Below, piece by piece: positions 33,163-42,769 of a stretch of DNA of 64,000 bases. Source of the DNA: Fibrobacter sp. UBA4223 (lineage in GTDB: Bacteria; Fibrobacterota; Fibrobacteria; Fibrobacterales; Fibrobacteraceae); contig DFTB01000007.1 of the NCBI GenBank assembly GCA_002382975.1, forward strand, positions 124,001 to 188,000. The letters are read 5' to 3'. Position 1 is the stretch's first letter. Every line of letters starts with the position of its first letter. Below the pieces are notes generated by a model. That model did not search any database. It saw nothing but the letters and a program-made list of their open reading frames with translations, and was not told where the DNA came from. Both the position numbers and the translations under genes were made by a program.

Positions 33163-33891
33163 CTAATCCAGCGGAATCGTGGACTTTGCGTTTTCAAAAT
33201 CTTCAACCGTATCGAGTTCGCAGGAGAAGTAGTCCGAGGCATCCCACACGGTGTAGGTATGACCCTGCGGAATCAGGCGTTCAAAGGCCAGCTCGTAGAA
33301 CGTGTTTTCCAAATGCTCCACGTTCATCATCTTTTCGAGTTCGGCATAGAGGGCGGTAGAATAGGCCGCACCAATCTTCTCGATACCGAGGCTTTCGCCT
33401 GCAGCAGCCTTCGGAGAGCACGTCTTGCTGATTTCGGAAATGTTCCCGTCGGCACCGAGCACCACCTTCATCTCTTCTTCGCCGAGTTCGTGGCGGATGA
33501 GCGTAAGCACGTTCGCCGCCTTGGACGCAAGCACGTTCTTTACAATCTGCGGATCGTAAAGCAGGTCGCTATCCAGCAGCAGGAATTCCTTGCCGGCAAC
33601 TGCCTGGCCTGCAAGCCACAGCGAATAGATGTTGTTCGTGGAATCGTAGAGCGCGTTGTGAATGAAGGTCACGCGAATGGAATCGCCATAATGGTTCTTC
33701 ACGAAGTCTTCGATCATGTGGTTCAGGTAACCCGTCACAATTACGAAATCGCGAACACCAGATGCCATGATTGCGTCCATGGAACGTTCCAAAAGGGAAC
33801 GGCCTTTCACGTCCAAAAGGCACTTGGGCGTGTTATCGGTGAGCGGGCGCAAGCGCTTCGCCATTCCGGCAGCAAGAATTACGGCGATCAT
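33163..33891 (-). CDS. LicC-like nucleotidyltransferase
   Basis: A 242-residue sugar/alcohol-phosphate nucleotidyltransferase with the N-terminal NTP-binding signature AVILAAGMAKRLRPLT, then PKCLLDVKG and the metal-binding LLLDSDLLYD. The size and STNNIYSLWLA segment resemble LicC (CTP:phosphocholine cytidylyltransferase) and related enzymes. The ATG overlaps the upstream PLP-enzyme stop by four bases (ATGA), so the two products are made together and probably act in sequence: the first supplies a phosphorylated amino-alcohol or phosphonate, the second activates it with CTP. That substrate assignment is inferred. Confidence 0.8.
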   Translation of the reverse strand: MIAVILAAGMAKRLRPLTDNTPKCLLDVKGRSLLERSMDAIMASGVRDFVIVTGYLNHMIEDFVKNHYGDSIRVTFIHNALYDSTNNIYSLWLAGQAVAGKEFLLLDSDLLYDPQIVKNVLASKAANVLTLIRHELGEEEMKVVLGADGNISEISKTCSPKAAAGESLGIEKIGAAYSTALYAELEKMMNVEHLENTFYELAFERLIPQGHTYTVWDASDYFSCELDTVEDFENAKSTIPLD

Positions 33892-34922
33892 AGGGCGGCA
33901 CAACGCTTGATGGTGTCCACCACCACCTGAATTTGTTCCTTACGGCCAAGCGTAATGCGCAGACAGTCTTCCAGACCCTTGTCGCTCATGAACTTGATCT
34001 TGTAATTCTGTTCGGCCAGGGCCTTCTGCAAGGCTTCTTTGATGCGGGTCGGGTACTTGATCAGAATGAAGTTTGCAACACTCTTGTAAACCTTGAATCC
34101 CGGGAGGTTGCCAAGTTCCTTCTTGAACAACTGGCGGTCCCATTCCATTTCGTCGGCGACCTTGCGGTAGTGATCTTCGCTTTCGATGGCGGCCATGGCC
34201 ACGGCTTCGCTAAAGCGGTTGTAGCCCAGGTACTTGTTGGCGTAGCTCAAGAAGGATTCGTGACCCTTGCCCATAAAACCAAAGCCCATGCGCAGTCCCG
34301 GAAGTCCGAAGAACTTGGAAAGGGTGCGGGAAATAATCAGGTTCGAATACTTGTTCACGAGGGGCGCAATGTAGGCGGTATCGGTCGTGATAAAGGAAGC
34401 GTAGGCTTCATCAATCAGCACCATGGTGTCGTTCGGAATGTTTTCCATGATGCGACCGATTTCGTCTGGTGTAAGGCTATTGCCCGTCGGGTTATTCGGT
34501 GAGGCGAGCAAGAGCATGCGCGGGTGAATCTTGTTGGTAAGCGCAATGACCTCGTCTACGTCATAGGCAAAGGTGTCTTCCTTTTCGTGGAGCGGATACA
34601 TTTCAAAAGAACCGCCACATTCACCGGCGATGCGGTTGTAGTACCACCACGAAAATTCCGGAATCATGATGGTCTTGTTGTCGCCCTTCATCAGGTAGTA
34701 ATGGACAGCGTTCTTCAAAATGTCTTCGCCACCGTAACCCAGCAGCACCTGTTCTTCGGGCACGTTGTAGATTTCGCTAAGCTTTACCGAGAAGATACTC
34801 TTTTTGCCCTCGTCATAGATGCGGGTGTAAAAGCAGAGCAGTTCAGGGTCAAAATTCTTGACGGCATCCAGCACCTTCTGGGAAGGCTTGAAGTTGAATT
34901 CGTTTCTGTCCAAGTAGTTCAT
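33888..34922 (-). CDS. HisC-like PLP-dependent aminotransferase/decarboxylase
   Basis: A 344-residue class I/II fold PLP enzyme. Visible are the LLASPNNPTGN segment, LIDEAYASF, and the PLP-lysine motif SRTLSKFFGLPGLRMGF. It looks like histidinol-phosphate aminotransferase, but no his genes are nearby; it lies inside a surface glycan cluster and is fused by overlap to a LicC-like cytidylyltransferase. HisC-like enzymes also include CobD-type amino-acid phosphate decarboxylases, so formation of an amino-alcohol phosphate for CDP activation is a plausible role. Confidence 0.8.
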   Translation of the reverse strand: MNYLDRNEFNFKPSQKVLDAVKNFDPELLCFYTRIYDEGKKSIFSVKLSEIYNVPEEQVLLGYGGEDILKNAVHYYLMKGDNKTIMIPEFSWWYYNRIAGECGGSFEMYPLHEKEDTFAYDVDEVIALTNKIHPRMLLLASPNNPTGNSLTPDEIGRIMENIPNDTMVLIDEAYASFITTDTAYIAPLVNKYSNLIISRTLSKFFGLPGLRMGFGFMGKGHESFLSYANKYLGYNRFSEAVAMAAIESEDHYRKVADEMEWDRQLFKKELGNLPGFKVYKSVANFILIKYPTRIKEALQKALAEQNYKIKFMSDKGLEDCLRITLGRKEQIQVVVDTIKRCAAL

Positions 34923-34981
34923 GTTTTACCTTCATGGGGCTTATACCCCGATTCAAAACCTTTTTAAATATACGTTTTTCC

Positions 34982-35791
34982 TTATTTCCACCACACGTCA
35001 AGCCCGTGATTGTAGCGTTTTTCGACCGGCGGAAGCTGCATGTAGTCGCGGTAGAAGAGCGACAGGTAGTAATCGTAATTCTTGTAACCGCTAAATTTGC
35101 GGTTTTCAAAGGGATAGTCCACCGTTTCCGCAATTTTTTTCAGGTCCAAAATGCGGTCGGTTTTGGTATCGAAGAAAAGGGTCGCCACATGGCCCGAATG
35201 GGCTGTGGGGTAGCGACGAATCACCCGTTCCACATAGCGGCAGAAGCGCTTCTTGCCCACGATGCAGGCAACCGCATAGAAGAACCGCTTGTACAGAAGC
35301 GTCCAGGCATCGTAACCCTTCGACTTGAAGTCGGTGGTAATGGCAAGGGTAATCACGCGCAAAAAACTGCAGTAGAGCACGAAAGTTTTTTCCCAGAAAC
35401 TCGATTTCGGAAGACCATCCAGCGGGAAAATATCGACCCAGATTCCCATCTCGCCCTTGTGACGTTCCATCTTGACCGTAGTGCGGTTGTCGTAGGCCTT
35501 GGCAAACGGATAGAAATAGCCGTCGCAGGTATCATCGACGAGAGTGAGCCATTCCTTGTGGCCCGCCGCATTCTTGTCTTTCAGGATGGCGATGAGTTTT
35601 TCGTAATCCTCGCGCAACATGCAAATGTCAATATCGTCGTCCCAAGGGATATAGCCCTTGTGACGCACCGCCCCCAAAAGCGTGCCGTAGGCTAGGCTAT
35701 ATTTCAGGTTGTTTTCCTTGCAAATGCGGTCAATCTCGTCCAGAATGGACATCTGGATTTCGCGACATTCCTGCTGTTCAATCTTCTTCAT
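34982..35791 (-). CDS. LicD family phosphotransferase
   Basis: A 269-residue LicD-family protein, which transfers phosphocholine-type groups from CDP precursors to surface glycans. The family signature GTLLGAVRHKGYIPWDDDID with its metal-binding acidic triad is intact, and VDIFPLDGLP follows. The ATG overlaps the flippase stop by four bases. Together with the LicC-like and PLP genes it forms a probable activation-and-transfer pathway for a zwitterionic substituent; choline kinase and choline uptake genes are absent here. Confidence 0.88.
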   Translation of the reverse strand: MKKIEQQECREIQMSILDEIDRICKENNLKYSLAYGTLLGAVRHKGYIPWDDDIDICMLREDYEKLIAILKDKNAAGHKEWLTLVDDTCDGYFYPFAKAYDNRTTVKMERHKGEMGIWVDIFPLDGLPKSSFWEKTFVLYCSFLRVITLAITTDFKSKGYDAWTLLYKRFFYAVACIVGKKRFCRYVERVIRRYPTAHSGHVATLFFDTKTDRILDLKKIAETVDYPFENRKFSGYKNYDYYLSLFYRDYMQLPPVEKRYNHGLDVWWK

Positions 35792-37236
35792 TTTTTATTT
35801 CCTGTCGAGACGGCGCTTCTGTCTTTGTCCATCTTTTTCTTGACTACAAGGCCATAAGCGCCAAGAGCCAAAAGAATCACCACGTAAACGGCGGCTTTTT
35901 CGAGCATGGACAATGTAAACACCTGCATGTTGATGGCAATATAGAATGCAATCAAGAATAAGATCCAGAACACTTGCGACAAGAGCCGCAAGGAGTAGGG
36001 CTGGAGTCCCATCTTGAAAAGGTAAATGTTGTTACAGATAACCGCAAATATGTTGTAGCTGAGCATCGAAAGGGCTGCCCCCACAAGGCCGTAGGTCGGA
36101 ATCAACAAATAGCCCGACAGGAGTGCCACGCCAAGCGAAACGATATCCATAATCAAGGAATACAGGCTCTTGCCCATGCCGTTCAGCACCACCAGGGACA
36201 TCCCGCCAAAACCCGCCACCAGGTGAACCAGCAACAGGATTCCAAGGGTTTCAGGCTGCACGATAAAGTCCTTGCCCGCAATACCCAGAATCAAGTCCGG
36301 GAACAGCACGATAAAGAATCCGATCATGAGCTGGATGAAGGTGACCATGAAAACGCAATAACTGTAAACCGGCTTTAGGTCGGTCTTGAGGCGTTCCTTG
36401 TTCATTCCCGCCACCACCGGCGTAAGAATCGGCGTGAACCCGACGCGAATGGTCTGGAGCGCATTGGAAATGGTGACCATGATTCCGTAAGCGCCCGCCT
36501 TTTCGGGTCCCAAGAACAGCATGACCATCCAGAGGCTCGAACGGATCAGGAAAGACGATACAAATTCATCGACCCCTAGCGGGAGCGAGTAACGCAACAG
36601 CACCCACGAAACCGTCTTGTGAGGGCGCAAAGGCATTTCGGGGAACTGCCTGCGGACCAGCACAAAATGCACGACAAAGCCCACTACCTGGCCCACAAGC
36701 AAGCCCAGCGGAAGCGCATGCGGGATTCCCATAAAGTGGAGCGCAATGGAGGTTGCCGGTGCAAGAGTCACCGTCAAGAATGAATTCACGAATACGGCGT
36801 TTTGCGGACGGCGGTTGCCTTCGGAAGCGGTGCTAAAGACATAGGTGCCCACATAGAACAAAAGCGAAAGGGCGTACCAGGGGAGCTCCTTGGAAATGTA
36901 GGGCGTGAAGGAGCCCACAAAAATGACAGCCGTGCAAAGAACCGAAATTGCTGCCGAAATCCAGAAGGATTCCATGATGCCGTCGTATCGTGGGCGGCCG
37001 TGCAGGCCGTTCTGTGGCAAGTACCAGTACAGGCCCTTGTCGAGCCCAAGAGTTGCCGAATGCGCAATGGTCAAAAGGAGGGTCTGGGCAGATACAAAGA
37101 TTCCAAATTCGGCGGCGCCAAAAATACGCGCCATCACGAAAGTCAAAAGCGGACCGCAAACCTTGAGGATTGTCCCCACGATGTTTACAATCATCGCCTT
37201 TTTTAGGAACTTGCTGTCGGTTTCCAGATTGCTCAT
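35788..37236 (-). CDS. Wzx-like polysaccharide flippase
   Basis: A 482-residue integral membrane protein with about 12-14 helices, of the MOP/oligosaccharide flippase type (NIVGTILKVCGPLLTFVMAR, LGLDKGLYWYLPQ, GPEKAGAYGIMVTISN). It would flip lipid-linked glycan units to the periplasm. It is the first gene of the minus-strand glycan cluster, divergent from rpiB across 131 bases. The region between holds a GGATTA/TAATCC dyad but no confident promoter. Confidence 0.82.
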   Translation of the reverse strand: MSNLETDSKFLKKAMIVNIVGTILKVCGPLLTFVMARIFGAAEFGIFVSAQTLLLTIAHSATLGLDKGLYWYLPQNGLHGRPRYDGIMESFWISAAISVLCTAVIFVGSFTPYISKELPWYALSLLFYVGTYVFSTASEGNRRPQNAVFVNSFLTVTLAPATSIALHFMGIPHALPLGLLVGQVVGFVVHFVLVRRQFPEMPLRPHKTVSWVLLRYSLPLGVDEFVSSFLIRSSLWMVMLFLGPEKAGAYGIMVTISNALQTIRVGFTPILTPVVAGMNKERLKTDLKPVYSYCVFMVTFIQLMIGFFIVLFPDLILGIAGKDFIVQPETLGILLLVHLVAGFGGMSLVVLNGMGKSLYSLIMDIVSLGVALLSGYLLIPTYGLVGAALSMLSYNIFAVICNNIYLFKMGLQPYSLRLLSQVFWILFLIAFYIAINMQVFTLSMLEKAAVYVVILLALGAYGLVVKKKMDKDRSAVSTGNKK

Positions 37237-37367
37237 AACAGGCCAAAAATAGATTTATTTTGCTTGGAATCCGAGAAAGGATTAGGCTTTAATCCGATGA
37301 ATTATCTATATTGGGTGACGAAGTTCAAATAAGTGGACCTTTTCAACTCGCAAAACGGGATTTTATC

Positions 37368-37805
37368 ATGTTCAAGACCATCGCTATCGGCTGTGACCAC
37401 GCCGCATTCGAATACAAGGAAAAACTCGTCAAGTTCCTGGAAGGCAAGGGCTACAAGGTCCTTGACATGGGAACCGATTCTACGGAATCTTGTGACTACC
37501 CGATTTTTGCCGACAGGGTCTGCAACAAGATTACGGGCAAAGAGGCAGATTGCGGAATCCTCATTTGCGGTACGGGTATCGGCATGAGCATGGCGGCAAA
37601 CAAGCACAAGGGTATCCGCGCTGCCGTGGTGGGCGACCTTACCTCTTGCGAATTCACTCGACTTCACAACGATGCCAACGTGCTTTGCATGGGAGCCCGC
37701 ATTATCGCTTACGCCCAGTGTGAGGTGTTCGCCACCAAGTTCCTGGAAACGGAATTCATGGGTGGTAAGCACAAGAAGCGCATCGACATGTTCGAAGCGG
37801 GCTAA
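37368..37805 (+). CDS. rpiB: Ribose-5-phosphate isomerase B
   Basis: A 145-residue isomerase interconverting ribose-5-phosphate and ribulose-5-phosphate in the pentose phosphate pathway. GCDHAAFEYKEKL and the catalytic-cysteine loop ILICGTGIGMSMAANK are typical, as is GARIIA near the end. The start at 37368 (MFKTIAIGC) is chosen over an upstream ATG at 37311 because family sequence starts there, with GGGA upstream. It lies ten bases before lptC and may share its transcript. Confidence 0.93.
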   Translation: MFKTIAIGCDHAAFEYKEKLVKFLEGKGYKVLDMGTDSTESCDYPIFADRVCNKITGKEADCGILICGTGIGMSMAANKHKGIRAAVVGDLTSCEFTRLHNDANVLCMGARIIAYAQCEVFATKFLETEFMGGKHKKRIDMFEAG

Positions 37806-37814
37806 GGGTAGCCG

Positions 37815-38462
37815 GTGACACGACTTTTGCCAAGCATCACCAGGTGGTGTCGCGTTCTTGCCTTGGGCGCGGTCTTGGTGGGTTGTGCCGAAATCGAAGA
37901 AGAAAAGCCTTGGATCCATGTAGATAGGCCCCAGATGCTTTTTACCGACACCACCCTCATGGACAGCTACGACAAGGGCGTGCTGAGCTGGAAACTCAAG
38001 ACGGCCTATCTGGAGCGGTGGTCCAATACCGAAGAGGTTTTCGTGCGGCCTGTGCTGGTGGACATCTACGATTCCCTGGGAGAACGTTCCGCGTTCTTGC
38101 GTGCGGATTCCGGCCGGCTCGACATGAAGTTCACCTACGTCTATGCCTACGGCCATGTGTACGCCCTTACGCCCAAGGGCGCTTCTGTCCGTGCGGATTC
38201 TCTGCTCTGGAACAAGAAGGACAACTTGGTCAAGACCGAAAGCTATGTACGTGTGGTCTCCGAAGATGGCGACGTGCTGCAGGGCAAGGGATTCGAAAGC
38301 GACGCCAAGATGGACCACTGGAAAATCCTTTCCAACATCACGGGCATTTTCCAGGATGCTGCCAACCGAATCAAGGAAGAGGACAAGGCCAAGGCTGAAG
38401 AAATCGAGAAACGGGATTCTGCGGCAGCTGTACCGCAACAGGCAGAGGAACGCAAGGAATGA
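37815..38462 (+). CDS. lptC: LptC-like LPS export lipoprotein
   Basis: A 215-residue LptC-family protein; LptC tethers the LptBFG ABC transporter to the LptA bridge. A lipoprotein-type N-terminus ends ALGAVLVGC (canonical LptC is usually an uncleaved membrane anchor). A beta-jellyroll-like region with LDMKFTYVYAYGHVYALTPKG follows, then an acidic C-terminal tail. The GTG start is preceded by AAGGG. Its stop overlaps the next ATG (ATGA), and the lptA-lptB-rpoN order downstream supports the assignment. Confidence 0.8.
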   Translation: MTRLLPSITRWCRVLALGAVLVGCAEIEEEKPWIHVDRPQMLFTDTTLMDSYDKGVLSWKLKTAYLERWSNTEEVFVRPVLVDIYDSLGERSAFLRADSGRLDMKFTYVYAYGHVYALTPKGASVRADSLLWNKKDNLVKTESYVRVVSEDGDVLQGKGFESDAKMDHWKILSNITGIFQDAANRIKEEDKAKAEEIEKRDSAAAVPQQAEERKE

Positions 38463-39841
38463 GTGTCCTTCCGAAAAAAGTACTGTTCCTGATTCTGGTT
38501 GCATTCGGTTGTGCCTTTTCGCAGACGTCTCCCCTTATCATGAAACATGCGGACAATCTGGAGGTGGCCCGTACCCGCGGGAACCTGCTGCTGCAGGGCA
38601 AGGTCCATTTTGTTCACGATTCCCTGGATTTCAAGACCGAAAAGGCCACCTGGAACAAGGATGCCGAAATCCTCCAGTGCGAGGGCGGTTTCTTGGCGGC
38701 ACACCCGTCCGGATACATCAAGGCGCAAACCGGCATTTACAACAAGAAAAAGGGTGTCGCTTCGGCCCGTGGGAGTGTTGTGGCCGCCGATTCGGCAAAG
38801 ACCTACATGTTTACAGGGGACTATCTGGTTTACGACCGGGAAAAAGAAATTCTCACCATGCCCGAAAAGCCGAAACTCTATGAGTTCGAAAAAAAGAAGG
38901 ACGGGAAAATCGATACGGTCCTGATTGAAGCCAAGACCATTATCTACAACAAGGGAGAATCTTTTGCCGAAGCCTACCAGAATGTGAAAGTCACCCAGGA
39001 CGACATGGTGGTCACCTGCGATACGGGTTATTTCAACCGCAAGGACAACTGGCTTTCCATGAAGGGCAGTCCCACATTCGATATGAAGAATTACCACCTG
39101 ACGGGGGATTCCATCTACCTCACCCTGGATTCTACGGGCAAGTCCCTGCGTTCGGCCTTGGTCATTCGGAACGCCCACGGTATTCAGCAAGAGGACGCCA
39201 AGAAAAACGCCCCGGGAAGCGTGACGGAAGCCTTCGGTGACACCCTCTATGCCGCCTTCAAGGACAACAAGATTGAACGCCTGTATGTAAATTTGAATGC
39301 ACGGGGGTTCTTTTACGAGACGGACCTTCCCGATTACCAGAACCAGATGGACGGAAACAGGCTAGATATGTACTTTAACGAGGGAAAGATGGATCATGCA
39401 GTTGTGTCCGGCAAGGCCCAGAGTACCTATTTCTACGTCAAGAAAGACCGCACCGTCGCAGGCAAGAACGAAGCCGCCGGAGATACCATCAATATCCTTT
39501 TCGATGCACAGAAAAACGCCGTCAAGTCGTTACGGCTTTTGGGCGGCGGTACCATGGCCAGCGGAAGGTATATCGACATGGAAAAGGAACAGCGGAACAA
39601 GAAGAAACTGTTGGATGCCGATTCCTCCAAAACCGATTCTACGAAATCTGTTTTGGCACAGCCTTCGGACAGTTCCAAGGTTTCGGCTCCCAAGGCCACC
39701 AGAGTAGAAACCAAGCCCGAAGGCAGCGTCCAGGATAGGTTAATGCATGAAAATTCCAAGAGGGGAGAGCTGTTCCGCAAGGCCATGAAATCCAAGGAAT
39801 CACAACCTCGACCTGCCCCGAAAAAGGAGAACGCCAAATGA
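38459..39841 (+). CDS. lptA: LptA/OstA-like periplasmic LPS transport protein
   Basis: A 460-residue secreted protein with a signal peptide ending CAFSQ and repeated OstA-type jellyroll strands ([64 protein letters not shown] segments). It is much longer than E. coli LptA (about 185 residues), suggesting more repeats or an LptD-like N-terminal part without the barrel. A Ser/Pro/Lys-rich tail closes it. Overlaps lptC and lptB by four bases on either side. Confidence 0.78.
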   Translation: MSVLPKKVLFLILVAFGCAFSQTSPLIMKHADNLEVARTRGNLLLQGKVHFVHDSLDFKTEKATWNKDAEILQCEGGFLAAHPSGYIKAQTGIYNKKKGVASARGSVVAADSAKTYMFTGDYLVYDREKEILTMPEKPKLYEFEKKKDGKIDTVLIEAKTIIYNKGESFAEAYQNVKVTQDDMVVTCDTGYFNRKDNWLSMKGSPTFDMKNYHLTGDSIYLTLDSTGKSLRSALVIRNAHGIQQEDAKKNAPGSVTEAFGDTLYAAFKDNKIERLYVNLNARGFFYETDLPDYQNQMDGNRLDMYFNEGKMDHAVVSGKAQSTYFYVKKDRTVAGKNEAAGDTINILFDAQKNAVKSLRLLGGGTMASGRYIDMEKEQRNKKKLLDADSSKTDSTKSVLAQPSDSSKVSAPKATRVETKPEGSVQDRLMHENSKRGELFRKAMKSKESQPRPAPKKENAK

Positions 39842-40575
39842 GAACGGTAGTGAGCACGATTCGCACGGACAAGTTGCGCAAGGTTTACGGTGGCCGCCAG
39901 GTGGTGAGCGATGTTTCCATCAGCGTCTCTCAGGGCGAAGTGGTCGGGCTCTTGGGACCAAACGGCGCCGGCAAGACCACGTCTTTCTATATGATTGTGG
40001 GCATGGTCCGTCCGGATTCGGGCCATATCTTTCTGGACGACATCGAGATGACGGACAAGCCCATGTACAAGCGGGCAAGGCTTGGTGTCGGCTACCTGCC
40101 GCAAGAAGCTTCCATTTTCCGTAAGCTCTCTGTAGAAGACAACATCATGGCCATCTTGGAAACCCAGGACATGAAACGCGCCCAGCGCAAGAGACGTCTG
40201 GAAGAACTTCTGGAAGAATTCAAGATTACCCATATCCGCAAGACAAAGTCTTATAGCTGCTCCGGCGGTGAACGGCGCCGTCTGGAAATCGCCCGCGCCC
40301 TGGCCAGCGATCCGTCGTTCCTGTTGTTGGACGAACCTTTCGCCGGTATCGACCCTATCGCCGTGGCCGACATCCAGTCCATCATTTCGGAGCTGAAGGA
40401 GAAAGGCATGGGCGTGCTCATTACCGACCACAACGTGCGCGAGACCCTCTCCATTACGGACCGGGCCTATATCATGTACAAGAGCCAGGTGCTTACCGAA
40501 GGTACGGCGGAGTACCTGGCCAACGACCCCGAGGCCAGGCGCATCTACCTTGGCGATAGCTTTAGACTGGACTAG
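39838..40575 (+). CDS. lptB: LPS export ABC transporter ATP-binding protein
   Basis: A 245-residue ABC ATPase that drives LPS extraction with LptFG. Walker [12 protein letters not shown] (about residues 36-46), signature [10 protein letters not shown] and Walker [13 protein letters not shown] are intact, and the LptB-typical [19 protein letters not shown] is present. The ATG overlaps lptA (ATGA), and rpoN follows eight bases later, a widely conserved order. Confidence 0.94.
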   Translation: MRTVVSTIRTDKLRKVYGGRQVVSDVSISVSQGEVVGLLGPNGAGKTTSFYMIVGMVRPDSGHIFLDDIEMTDKPMYKRARLGVGYLPQEASIFRKLSVEDNIMAILETQDMKRAQRKRRLEELLEEFKITHIRKTKSYSCSGGERRRLEIARALASDPSFLLLDEPFAGIDPIAVADIQSIISELKEKGMGVLITDHNVRETLSITDRAYIMYKSQVLTEGTAEYLANDPEARRIYLGDSFRLD

Positions 40576-40583
40576 GAACGTTT

Positions 40584-42236
40584 ATGGATGTAGGAATGCA
40601 TTTAGGCCAGAGCCAACGGCTGGAGCAGAATATCTCGCCCCAGATGCTTCAGTCTATTGCTATCCTGCAAAAGAATTCCCTGGAGCTGGAAACCGCTATC
40701 AAGGCTGAGGTAGAGGCGAACCCCATGCTGGAATTTGACGACGAACCCTTGGGAGAATCCCTGGATTCTCCGGCAGAAACCTCCCGGGATTCGGAGGCCG
40801 ATTTCGATACCGAAGACACGTCCCGCAATTCCGACGACAGCACCGTTCCTTCTTTGGATTTTGAACGGGGCACTCTCGAAGACAGCGCCGACGTGGACCA
40901 CGGTCTTTTGGACGGCTCTACTCCTTCGGAGCTGAACTGGGCCCAGTATCTCGAAGACGGCACCGACCATACGGATTCGCTTTACAGGGATTCCGTCAAC
41001 CAGCAGAAGGACCCCGACGACGCCTGGGACCGCCCGCAAAAAGACAGGGAGGCAAGCCTCCAGGACCGCCTGCTGTTACAGCTTAGGGATTGGAACGGAA
41101 CCCGCGAACTTATGGCACAGCTTGCAAAGGCGGGGTGCCCAGAAGTTCGTTTCCGTAGCCTGGTGGAATACCTGATTGACTCCCTGGACGAAAACGGTTT
41201 TCTGCAAAGTGCCGACGAGATGGCCATGGCGAAGGTCATGTCCGACAACGATCCTTTCATCATCGAAATCGAGAAGGTCATCCGTAACGAAATCCCCCTC
41301 GAAGAGGCGAGCCTCCCGGTGGTAGAGGCCTTCCATGTGCTCCGGAGTTTTAGGCCCAGGGGAATCGGCGCTAGGAACCTTCAGGAATGTTTTATCATCC
41401 AGGCGGAATCCCTGGAAAATTTTCCGGCCCTTTCGCTCCAGATTTTGAAAGAGCGTTTCGACGACCTGATGGCGCTTCGCTACGCCAAGATTGCAAAAGA
41501 CCTGGGCGTCTCTACCGAAGAGGTGCAGCAGGCGGTGAGCAGTCTTTCAAGGCTTGCGCCCCACCCGGGCCAGCAGATGTCCAGCGCGCCGAACCAGGTC
41601 AAGGTGGCCGACATGAAGGTGGTGGAAAAGAAGGGCCGGTTCGAGGTGGAATGCTACCGGCGACGTGTCCAGAAACGCCTGCACCTGAACCAGACTTACG
41701 CTTCCCTTTTAAACGACAAGCACCTGAGCAAGAACGACAGGGAATATATCCAGAACAACCTCTCCAAGGCAAAAGAATTCATCAAGGCGGTGGACAACCG
41801 TTTCTCTACTATGGAAAACGTGATGATGGCCATCGTCAAGCATCAGGAGGCTTTTTTCCGCCAGGGGCCTGCCTTCTTGAAGCCCATGATTCTGCAGGAC
41901 ATTGCCGACGAGGTTGGCCGCGACCTGAGCACCATCAGCCGCGTGACCAACGGAAAGTACGTGGATACGCCCTACGGCATCTTTGAGCTCAAGCAGTTCT
42001 TTACCACCGGCATCAAGCAGGGGAGTGCCGCAAACGATGAAGTAATCGGCTCGGCCCAGATTCTTGAAGCTATCAAGAAGCTTGTGGATGAAGAAGACAA
42101 GAAAAAGCCCCTTTCGGACCAGGCCATCGCAGACGCCTTGGACAAGCAGGGCATCAAGGTGGCCCGCCGCACGGTGGCCAAGTATCGGGAAGAGGAACTG
42201 AAAATCCTCCCTGCCAGGCTCCGCAAGGCGCTTTAG
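40584..42236 (+). CDS. rpoN: RNA polymerase sigma-54 factor
   Basis: A 550-residue sigma-54. Region I is the Gln/Leu-rich LGQSQRLEQNISPQMLQSIA, followed by an acidic region II, the core-binding domain, an HTH (DLSTISRVTNGKYV) and the RpoN box ARRTVAKYREE near the C-terminus that reads the -24 element. A textbook -24/-12 promoter for hsp20 occurs at 46947-46963 in this same window. It follows lptB by eight bases; hpf follows after 215 bases of AT-rich sequence. Confidence 0.95.
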   Translation: MDVGMHLGQSQRLEQNISPQMLQSIAILQKNSLELETAIKAEVEANPMLEFDDEPLGESLDSPAETSRDSEADFDTEDTSRNSDDSTVPSLDFERGTLEDSADVDHGLLDGSTPSELNWAQYLEDGTDHTDSLYRDSVNQQKDPDDAWDRPQKDREASLQDRLLLQLRDWNGTRELMAQLAKAGCPEVRFRSLVEYLIDSLDENGFLQSADEMAMAKVMSDNDPFIIEIEKVIRNEIPLEEASLPVVEAFHVLRSFRPRGIGARNLQECFIIQAESLENFPALSLQILKERFDDLMALRYAKIAKDLGVSTEEVQQAVSSLSRLAPHPGQQMSSAPNQVKVADMKVVEKKGRFEVECYRRRVQKRLHLNQTYASLLNDKHLSKNDREYIQNNLSKAKEFIKAVDNRFSTMENVMMAIVKHQEAFFRQGPAFLKPMILQDIADEVGRDLSTISRVTNGKYVDTPYGIFELKQFFTTGIKQGSAANDEVIGSAQILEAIKKLVDEEDKKKPLSDQAIADALDKQGIKVARRTVAKYREEELKILPARLRKAL

Positions 42237-42451
42237 GCATGCCTTTGTGTAAACTTTTGTTTACAAACAAACGCGAATATCCTGCAATTATTCCGAAATT
42301 CCCCAAAATTTCCCCTCATTATTCCAAATTGGGCGAATTATTTTTCGAAAAAAACATATTATATTTGCTTTTTTTATAAAAAAAGATGTATATACTCTAA
42401 ATGCGATGCTAGAACATCGAAATGTGCCATCTCAACATACGGAGGTTTACA

Positions 42452-42769
42452 ATGGATATTCAATTTTCTGCCCGTCATTTTAATGCATCTGCCGGTCTCC
42501 AGGATAGGATTCAAGAAGAAATGGACAAACTGGCAAAGTTCTACCCGAACATCACGGGAGCCTCCGTCATTTTGGATCACGAAGTGGAGCACCAGCGCCA
42601 TTGCGAAATCTCGGTGAACATCACGGGCTCCGTGGTGGTGGCTTCTGCCGACGAAGAGAACATGGGCAAGGCTGTGGACGTGGCCCTGGAAAGAGTCAAG
42701 ACCCAGCTGAAGAAGGCCAACGAAAAGCAGAACGACCATCGTGCCCAGCCCCTCTCTGATTTGTCCTAA
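42452..42769 (+). CDS. hpf: Ribosome hibernation promoting factor
   Basis: A 105-residue HPF/YfiA-type protein that binds idle 30S subunits and promotes dimerisation or inactivation of ribosomes. The N-terminal MDIQFSARHFNASAGLQDRI and the basic C-terminal helix (MGKAVDVALERVKTQLKKAN) are typical of the short form; no long-form C-terminal domain. The start is set by GGAGG six bases upstream of 42452; a longer frame from 42422 is rejected. The stop overlaps hprK by one base (TAATG). Confidence 0.88.
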   Translation: MDIQFSARHFNASAGLQDRIQEEMDKLAKFYPNITGASVILDHEVEHQRHCEISVNITGSVVVASADEENMGKAVDVALERVKTQLKKANEKQNDHRAQPLSDLS

